A stretch of 64,000 bases of DNA from Marinibaculum pumilum (GTDB lineage Bacteria; Pseudomonadota; Alphaproteobacteria; Ferrovibrionales; Ferrovibrionaceae). Position numbers and translations under genes: made by a program. Below the pieces are notes generated by a model. It had not been told where the DNA came from and ran no database searches. It saw only the letters and a list, made by a program, of their open reading frames with translations. Positions 58,243 to 64,000 of the stretch are shown piece by piece. The stretch spans positions 62,001-126,000 of the forward strand of contig NZ_JBHRTR010000025.1 in the NCBI RefSeq assembly GCF_042646425.1, read 5' to 3'. Each line of letters begins with the position of its first letter. Position 1 is the stretch's first letter.

Positions 58243-58767
58243 TCAGGCGGCGACGTTCGACTTCGCGAAGTTGAGCAGCCGCTCCACCTCCAGCACCACC
58301 AGCAGTCGACCGTCCAGGCGATAGATGCCGTCGGAAACCTCCCGCCAGCGCGGGTTGAGGGTGGGGGGCGTCCGCTCGAAGCTATCGTCCGGCAGGCTCA
58401 GCACCTCGCCGACGCTGTCGAACACCAGCGCATAGGGCTCGCCGTGGAAGTCGACCACCACGTTCATGCCCTTCTCGCCCTCGTCGCGCGGCGGCAGGTT
58501 CAGGCGGCAGCGCACGTCGATCGCCGTGACGATGCGGCCGCGCAGGTTCAGGACGCCGGCGACCTCGCGCGGGGCCAGCGGCACCCGGGTCATGTCCTGC
58601 GGCCGCAGCACGTCGCGGACCTCCAGGACCGGGATGCCGAACACCTGGTCGGCGATGGTGACGGTGACGAAATCCCGCGCCCCGCCCAGCGACTGGACCG
58701 CACGCTCGCCCGCCACCGCGGGCGCGTTCGAGCGGATGCTGACCTGACGGCTCTTATCTTCAGACAT
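58243..58767 (-). CDS. cheW: Chemotaxis coupling protein CheW
   Basis: 174 residues with one CheW domain: DFVTVTIADQVFGIPVLEVR, DVLRPQDMTRVPLAPREVAG, VLNLRGRIVTAIDVRCRLNL and DSVGEVLSLPDDSFERTP. It links chemoreceptors to CheA. The first 25 residues are a disordered extension. ATG with GGGGAGATAACAG upstream; it follows cheA by 25 bases. Confidence 0.95.
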   Translation of the reverse strand: MSEDKSRQVSIRSNAPAVAGERAVQSLGGARDFVTVTIADQVFGIPVLEVRDVLRPQDMTRVPLAPREVAGVLNLRGRIVTAIDVRCRLNLPPRDEGEKGMNVVVDFHGEPYALVFDSVGEVLSLPDDSFERTPPTLNPRWREVSDGIYRLDGRLLVVLEVERLLNFAKSNVAA

Positions 58768-58792
58768 CTGTTATCTCCCCAGAGCGCGCGCT

Positions 58793-61573
58793 TCAGGCCG
58801 CTTCGCCGAGCGTGTGCGACAGCACCGACAGCAGCGCATCGCGGTCGAACTTGGCGATGTAGTCGGAGAAGCCGACCGTCCGCCCCTGCTCGAAGTCGTG
58901 CTGCGTGGCATGCGACGACAGCGCGATCAGCGGCACCGACTGCCAGTCCGGGCTGCGGCGCACCTCCGCGGCGAAATCGAAGCCGTTCATGCCCGGCATC
59001 TCGATATCGCTGACGATGATGTCGAACGTCAGCCCCTTGTTCCGCAGGGCCAGCGCCTCGTCCGCGCTGCCGACCGCGGTCACGTTGTAGCCCGCGGCCC
59101 CCAGGATCGGGGTCAGCATGTTGCGGAAGAACGGGCTGTCGTCGACCAGCAGGATCCGGCGGGTCGCCTCCTGCGTACCGAAGGCCTTCTCGCGGCGGGT
59201 GTTGAACCAATCGCCGAAGGCGAGCTGCAGGTAGTAGCCGAGGTCCAGCAGCTCCGTCGCCTTGCCCGCGATCACCGCGGTACCGACGATGCCGTCGATC
59301 TCCGACGCCATCTCCACCTTCAGCCCGGCTTCGACGATGTCGAGGATCTCGTCCACCATCAGGCCCATGGTGCGCTCGCCATCGGCGAAGACCAGGACCG
59401 GCTGGCGGCCGCTGTCGCGCACCGCGACGTCGTGGCGCATCCGCAGCAGTGGCATCAGCGCGCCGCGATACTGCACCATGTCGCGACCGTCGACATGCTC
59501 GATCGATTCCACAGGCAGCTCCTCCAGCCGGGCGACGAGGCCCAGCGGCACCGCCTTGGGCTCCGCGCCGCCGGCACGGAACAGCAGGAGAGAGGTCGAC
59601 TCGTCGGTGGTGGCGCGATGGCGCTCCTCCTCCTCCTCGGCCAGCTTCTCCTCCATCTGCATATCCTCCAGCAGGCTGGCGATGCCGTTCACGTCGAGGA
59701 TCATGATCACGCTGCCGTCGCCGAGGATGGTATTGCCGCCGAACACGGAGATGTCGCGCAGCACCGGCGCCACCGGCTTCACCACGATTTCCTCGGTGTC
59801 GAAGACGCCGTCGACCACGATGCCGAACTGTGCGCTGCCGACCTGCACGACGACCACGAAGGCCTCGCGCTTCTCGACCGCCGCCGCCAGGTCCAGCACC
59901 TTCGACAGGAAGACCAGCGGCAGCAGGCGGTTGCGGAGCCGCAGCACCGGCGTGTCCTGGATCTGCTCGATCCGCATCTCGGAGTTCGAGGCGGTGCGCA
60001 CCAGTTCCACCACCGACAGCTGGGGGATCGCATAGCGCTCGCCGGCGCATTCCACGATCAGCGCGGAGACGATCGCCAGGGTCAGCGGGATCTTGATGGT
60101 GAAGGTGGTGCCGCGGCCCTCTTCCGAGCGCAGCTCGATCGTGCCGCCGATCTTCTCGATGTTGGTGCGGACGACGTCCATGCCGACGCCGCGGCCGGAG
60201 ACGCTGGTCACGCTGGCGGCGGTCGAGAAGCCGGGCTTGAAGATGAACTGCTGGATCTGCGCCTGGGTCAGGGAGACGGCTTCCGCCTCGGACACCAGGC
60301 CCTTCTCGATCGCCTTGCGGCGGATCCCCTCGGTGGAGAGGCCCTTCCCGTCGTCGGCGACGGTGATGATGATATGGCCGCCCTCGTGGAAGGCGTTCAG
60401 GCGGACATGGCCCGTCTCGGACTTGCCGGCAGCCCGGCGGGCATCCGGCATCTCCAGGCCGTGATCGGCGGAGTTGCGGACCATGTGGGTGAGCGGGTCC
60501 TTGATCAGGTCCAGAACCTGCCGGTCCAGCTCGGTGTCCTGGCCGTGCATGTCGAGCTGAATCTTCTTGCCCAGCTCCATGCCCAGGTCTCGGACGATGC
60601 GCGGCAGCTTCGCCCAGGCATTGCCGATCGGCTGCATCCGCGTCTTCATGACGTTTTCCTGCAGCTCGCTGGTGCAATGGCTCAGGCGCTGCAGCGGCAC
60701 GGTGAAGGCGGAACCCTCCTGGCCGCGGACCATCTGCAACAGCTGGTTCCGGGTCAGCACCAGTTCGCTGACCATGGTCATCAGGTTCTCGAGCAGGTTG
60801 ACGTTGACCCGGATCGACTGGTTGGCGATCGCGGACTCGCCGCGCTCCTGCCCCTCCTCGACCTGGCCGGTCTTGGCGGCCACCGGCGCGGCGGCCGGCG
60901 GCGGTGCGGTCTCCGGCGCCGCTTCGGTCGCCTCGAAGATCGCGTCCAGCTCCGCCAGGCTCACCTCGCCTGGCAGCAGCTCGCGGCCCAGCTCGGGGTC
61001 GAACTTGGCGAGGTCGCCCCCCGCGGGCTCTTCCGCCTCCTCGGCAGGCTCGGCTTCCGCCGCCGCCTTCTTGGCCTTGGCGGCCGGCTTCTTCGCGGCC
61101 GGCTTCTTCGCGGCCTTGGCAGGCTTGGCCGGCGCCTCTTCGGCAGCCGCATCCGCCGCACCGGCTGCCGGCGCCGCCGCGGCGCCCGGGACCTCGCCGG
61201 TTTCCGCCAGGTGGTTGAGCTTGCCGATCAGCGCGGAATCGTCGCCGGGCGGCTCCTTTTCGGTCATCTCAAGGCTGTTCAGCAGCGACTTGATCTGATC
61301 GATGGATGCCAGCACCAGGCTGACCGCAGCCGGACTGACGGCCAGTTCGCCGTCGCGCACCTTGCCCAGGACATTCTCCGAGGCATGCGCGACCTTTTCC
61401 AGCCGGGGCAGCCCCAGAAAGCCGCAGGTGCCCTTGATCGTGTGGACCAATCGGAAAATGTTGTCGATCAGGCCCGGATTGTCCGGGTTCTGTTCAAGGT
61501 TGACCAGTTCAACGTCGAGCAGGGCAATGCTCTCGTTCGTTTCGGTCAGGAATTCCTGCAGGAGTTCGTCCAT
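58793..61573 (-). CDS. cheA: Hybrid chemotaxis histidine kinase CheA with C-terminal receiver
   Basis: 926 residues from ATG 61573. Hpt domain with phospho-His44 in IFRLVHTIKGTCGFLGL; an Ala/Lys-rich linker with PAKKPAAKAKK near 170-210; dimerisation and ATPase domains with N-box MVRNSADHGLEM and VADDGKGLS; then two CheW-like modules (ALIVECAGERYAIPQL and STSLLLFRAGGAEPKAVPLG onward) and, from about 805, a receiver domain RRILLVDDSPFFRNMLTPIL with acceptor Asp in IIVSDIEMPGMNG. The receiver could act as a phosphate sink, as in CheA-Y hybrids. The longer frame upstream has no better start. Confidence 0.95.
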   Translation of the reverse strand: MDELLQEFLTETNESIALLDVELVNLEQNPDNPGLIDNIFRLVHTIKGTCGFLGLPRLEKVAHASENVLGKVRDGELAVSPAAVSLVLASIDQIKSLLNSLEMTEKEPPGDDSALIGKLNHLAETGEVPGAAAAPAAGAADAAAEEAPAKPAKAAKKPAAKKPAAKAKKAAAEAEPAEEAEEPAGGDLAKFDPELGRELLPGEVSLAELDAIFEATEAAPETAPPPAAAPVAAKTGQVEEGQERGESAIANQSIRVNVNLLENLMTMVSELVLTRNQLLQMVRGQEGSAFTVPLQRLSHCTSELQENVMKTRMQPIGNAWAKLPRIVRDLGMELGKKIQLDMHGQDTELDRQVLDLIKDPLTHMVRNSADHGLEMPDARRAAGKSETGHVRLNAFHEGGHIIITVADDGKGLSTEGIRRKAIEKGLVSEAEAVSLTQAQIQQFIFKPGFSTAASVTSVSGRGVGMDVVRTNIEKIGGTIELRSEEGRGTTFTIKIPLTLAIVSALIVECAGERYAIPQLSVVELVRTASNSEMRIEQIQDTPVLRLRNRLLPLVFLSKVLDLAAAVEKREAFVVVVQVGSAQFGIVVDGVFDTEEIVVKPVAPVLRDISVFGGNTILGDGSVIMILDVNGIASLLEDMQMEEKLAEEEEERHRATTDESTSLLLFRAGGAEPKAVPLGLVARLEELPVESIEHVDGRDMVQYRGALMPLLRMRHDVAVRDSGRQPVLVFADGERTMGLMVDEILDIVEAGLKVEMASEIDGIVGTAVIAGKATELLDLGYYLQLAFGDWFNTRREKAFGTQEATRRILLVDDSPFFRNMLTPILGAAGYNVTAVGSADEALALRNKGLTFDIIVSDIEMPGMNGFDFAAEVRRSPDWQSVPLIALSSHATQHDFEQGRTVGFSDYIAKFDRDALLSVLSHTLGEAA

Positions 61574-61620
61574 GTCTCGCCAGTCCCCATTCCGGATGTG
61601 CGGACTATCGCGGAAACCTC

Positions 61621-61635
61621 TTAAATCACGGTAAA
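61621..61635 (-). promoter_or_regulatory. Near-consensus CtrA box upstream of cheA
   Basis: Read on the minus strand the sequence is TTTA-CCGTGAT-TTAA, which differs by one base from the CtrA consensus TTAA-N7-TTAA. It lies 48 bases ahead of the cheA ATG, in the 107-base cheA-chpT gap. CtrA is encoded at 41971. Confidence 0.55.
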
Positions 61636-61680
61636 CGCGAAAGCCCCTTGCCGGCCTGTCCTCCCTCCCCGCCCGAAACG

Positions 61681-62307
61681 TCACAGGCGAAGGCGGAATC
61701 CCCCGTCGGCGGCCTCGATTGTGACCGGTCGTGCGGTTTCCCCACTCAGTTCATAGGCCAGGCAGGCCACCGCGTCACCTGGGGTGGCGGCATCGTCCAG
61801 CGCCCGTTCGCCACTGAGAAATCCGGCCGCGCCCTGGTCCAGGGCGGCGCCTTCGCCGGCGCAGGTGACGGCCACGCCGCCCGGCTCCGTCGCCTGACCG
61901 TCGCCCGGGGCGACGGCAAGGCGGCCGCCGCGGGGCATCCCCTGCGAAGCGATCAGGGTCAAGGCCAGCACGAGGCGGCCCAGCTGGCGCGGCCAGACGC
62001 CATCCGAAAGGCTCCAGTCGAGCTGGATGCGGCCGCCATCGAGCAGGCCTGCCAGGGCGGCACGGCACTCCTCGGACGGCAGGTCCTCGCCGCCGGCCAG
62101 GCCGGCGCCGAACACCAGGCGATAGAACCGAAGCTTGCGGCCGGCCTGATCGGAGGCCATCGCGACAAGATCCATCGCCTGCGCCTGGAGATCCGGGTCG
62201 TCATCCTCGGCCATCAGTTCGATGCCGTTCTGCAGCGCACCGATCGGCCCGGCCAGATCGTGACACAGCCTGGAGCACATCAGCCCGGCCAGCTTCAAAC
62301 TTGTCAT
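61681..62307 (-). CDS. chpT: Histidine phosphotransferase ChpT
   Basis: 208 residues from ATG 62307. The first helix carries the phospho-His in LMCSRLCHDLAGPIGALQNG (His16), typical of ChpT, and the C-terminal half is a degenerate kinase-like ATPase fold (LDWSLSDGVWPRQLGRLVLA; VTIEAADGGFRLRL). ChpT relays phosphate from the CckA kinase to CtrA and CpdR. In many alphaproteobacteria chpT lies next to cheA, as here. A longer upstream frame is not supported. Confidence 0.9.
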   Translation of the reverse strand: MTSLKLAGLMCSRLCHDLAGPIGALQNGIELMAEDDDPDLQAQAMDLVAMASDQAGRKLRFYRLVFGAGLAGGEDLPSEECRAALAGLLDGGRIQLDWSLSDGVWPRQLGRLVLALTLIASQGMPRGGRLAVAPGDGQATEPGGVAVTCAGEGAALDQGAAGFLSGERALDDAATPGDAVACLAYELSGETARPVTIEAADGGFRLRL

Positions 62308-62562
62308 GCCGCCTCGCTCGCCCTTTTGTGTCGCCGCAGGGTCCTGACGTGCCCCGGCCATTGCCCGGTCATCCGCCGCCCGGGATGCCGGCCTCCCCCT
62401 CGCCGCCGGGCGCTTCGGCTGCTAAGCGTTCGACCAGCGAGGCGAAAGTCTACCGTCAGGCGCCGGCAAATTCATCCGGGCGCCGCGGCCGGCGGTGGCG
62501 CGACCGGTCGGTCCGCCCGGGGGGCCGGCCGGAAGAACAGGGACAGAAGGAGGGGGCCGTTC

Positions 62563-64000
62563 ATGGCGCAGCCGCAGCAGGACCAGCACAAGGCACAATT
62601 GTCCGACCTTGAGATCGCACAGGCGCACCGGATCCGGCCGATCCAGGAGGTGGCGGAGGCTGCCGGCATTCCCGATTCGGCCCTGCTGCCGTTCGGCCGG
62701 GACAAGGCCAAGCTCTCCGCCGGCTATCTCGGCGACCTGCAGCCCCGTCCCGACGGGCGGCTGATCCTGGTCACCGCGATCACCCCGACCCCGGCGGGCG
62801 AGGGCAAGACCACCACCACGATCGGGCTCGGCGACGGCCTCAACGCCCTGGGCCACCGCACCGTGATCGCCCTGCGGGAGCCCTCCCTCGGCCCCTGCTT
62901 CGGGGTCAAGGGCGGCGCGACCGGGGGCGGCTATGCCCAGGTGGTGCCGATGGAGGAGATCAACCTCCATTTCACCGGCGACCTGCATGCCATCGGCGCC
63001 GCCAACAACCTGCTCGCCGCGATGGTCGACAACCATCTCTACTGGGGCAATGCGCTGGACCTCGACCCGCAGCGGATCACCTGGCGGCGCTGCATGGACA
63101 TCAACGACCGGGCGCTGCGCGGCATCGTCCTGGGCCTTGGCGGGCCGACCGGGGGGACGCCGCGGGAAAGCGGCTTCGACATCACCGTCGCGTCGGAGGT
63201 GATGGCGGTATTCTGCCTGGCCGCCGACAGCGCCGACCTGCAGGCCAGGCTGGGGCGCATGGTGGTGGGCCGGAGCCGCGACAAGCGTTTCGTCACCGCC
63301 GCCGAGCTGCAGGCCGAGGGTGCAATGGCCGCCCTGCTGGCCACCGCGATCCAGCCCAACCTGGTGCAGACCCTGGAGGGCAATCCGGCGCTGGTCCATG
63401 GCGGCCCCTTCGCCAATATCGCGCATGGCTGCAACTCGCTGATCGCCACCCGGGCGGCGTTGAAGATGGCGGACTTCACCGTCACCGAGGCCGGCTTCGG
63501 CGCCGACTTGGGGGCGGAGAAGTTCTTCGACATCAAGTGCCGGATGGGCGGCCTGGCGCCCGACGCCGCGGTGGTGGTGGCGACGATCCGCGCCCTGAAG
63601 ATGCATGGCGGGCTGGCCCGCGACGAGCTGGGCCGGGAGGATGTCGCCGCGCTGGAGCGGGGCTTCGCCAACCTGGCGCGACATGTCGCCAATGTCCGCA
63701 AGTATGGCGTGCCCGTGGTGGTGGCGATCAACCGCTTCTCCGGCGACAGCGAGGCGGAGCGCCGCCGCCTGCGCGAGCTGTGCGAGGGCGAGGGGGTCGA
63801 GGCGATCGAATCCGACCATTGGGCCCGCGGCGGGGCCGGCGCCACCGATCTGGCCCGGCGGGTGGCGGAACTGGCCGGCAGCGGGCAGTCGGCGTTCAAG
63901 CCGCTCTACCCCGACGCGATGCCGCTGGAGGACAAGCTGCGCACCCTGGCGCGGGAGATCTACGGCGCCGCCGACATCGCGCTGGAGCCGGCCGCCGCCC
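62563..64000 (+). CDS. fhs: Formate-tetrahydrofolate ligase, 3'-truncated by the window end
   Basis: About 479 residues are visible of an expected 550-560. N10-formyltetrahydrofolate synthetase family: ATP-binding loop TPAGEGKTTTT (76-86), the signature LREPSLGPCFGVKGGATGGG near 105-124, and DIKCRMGGLAPDAAVVVATI. It joins formate to tetrahydrofolate using ATP, feeding one-carbon metabolism. ATG 62563 follows AAGGAGGGGG. The 255 bases between it and chpT hold GC-rich sequence with no gene; I see no folate riboswitch there. The gene continues beyond the right edge. Confidence 0.95.
   Translation, partial: MAQPQQDQHKAQLSDLEIAQAHRIRPIQEVAEAAGIPDSALLPFGRDKAKLSAGYLGDLQPRPDGRLILVTAITPTPAGEGKTTTTIGLGDGLNALGHRTVIALREPSLGPCFGVKGGATGGGYAQVVPMEEINLHFTGDLHAIGAANNLLAAMVDNHLYWGNALDLDPQRITWRRCMDINDRALRGIVLGLGGPTGGTPRESGFDITVASEVMAVFCLAADSADLQARLGRMVVGRSRDKRFVTAAELQAEGAMAALLATAIQPNLVQTLEGNPALVHGGPFANIAHGCNSLIATRAALKMADFTVTEAGFGADLGAEKFFDIKCRMGGLAPDAAVVVATIRALKMHGGLARDELGREDVAALERGFANLARHVANVRKYGVPVVVAINRFSGDSEAERRRLRELCEGEGVEAIESDHWARGGAGATDLARRVAELAGSGQSAFKPLYPDAMPLEDKLRTLAREIYGAADIALEPAAA

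Noticed and set aside
62308..62562. Folate or SAM riboswitch ahead of fhs
   Set aside because: No conserved core or expected stems recognised in this GC-rich stretch.

Overview
The window is GC-rich DNA from an alphaproteobacterium, most likely of the Rhodospirillales type. I infer this from CtrA and its phosphotransferase ChpT, the Caulobacter-like flagellar order fliF-fliG-fliH(flbE)-fliN-flbD-flhA, a CheA with a receiver domain, and very high third-position GC. No rRNA, CRISPR array or intact insertion sequence is visible. There is one tRNA (Met, CAT). A run of 139 N at 35161-35299 marks an assembly gap inside a gene.

Layout. 1-5421: the tail of a DUF3237 protein, then a minus-strand operon for non-phosphorylating sugar oxidation (SDR, galactose/arabinose-type 1-dehydrogenase, FAH-fold AraD1/GguC protein, SMP-30 lactonase, aldose 1-epimerase) ending in an AlkB-like dioxygenase. 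5480-8400: a decaying von Willebrand A locus with an in-frame stop and a frameshift. 8400-13784: a DUF1330 gene and a LysR-dabB-dabA module for inorganic carbon uptake. 13847-15193: orphan MNT nucleotidyltransferase, tRNA-Met, a long palindrome and a FitAB/VapBC-type toxin-antitoxin pair whose toxin seems to start at CTG. 15237-19277: an LLM flavin oxidoreductase/hydrolase pair, a DUF3016 protein and mnmA.

19375-36672 is a plus-strand flagellar cluster: fliK, flgD, flgE, fliF, fliG, fliH, fliN, motA, flbD, flhA, flhF, flhG and a second FliK-like gene. Ahead of fliK lie a sigma-54 promoter and two short palindromic repeats that could be FlbD sites, while FlbD itself is encoded downstream. fliJ and fliI are on the minus strand at 40078-41830, divergent from ctrA. 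Between the two flagellar blocks are small metabolic genes with TetR and LysR regulators and clear operators.

42740-55600 is an accessory acyl-CoA island: SDR, two family III CoA-transferases, a carboxyltransferase (biotin carboxylase absent), a TetR regulator, a complete TRAP transporter, an AMP-forming acyl-CoA synthetase, an enoyl-CoA hydratase-like protein and an N-acyl-D-amino-acid deacylase-like amidohydrolase. The same 29-bp palindrome (9-nt arms, 11-nt spacer) lies in front of both outward promoter regions, suggesting one regulon under the encoded TetR protein. 55730-62307 holds the chemotaxis genes cheA-cheW-cheY-cheB-cheR and chpT, and the window ends in a truncated fhs (formate-tetrahydrofolate ligase).

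Regulatory logic suggested by the sequence: ChpT passes phosphate to CtrA; CtrA-like TTAA motifs lie in front of ctrA/fliI and of cheA; sigma-54 plus FlbD drives fliK and the genes after it. All functions are read from sequence motifs and family knowledge; no database search was run.
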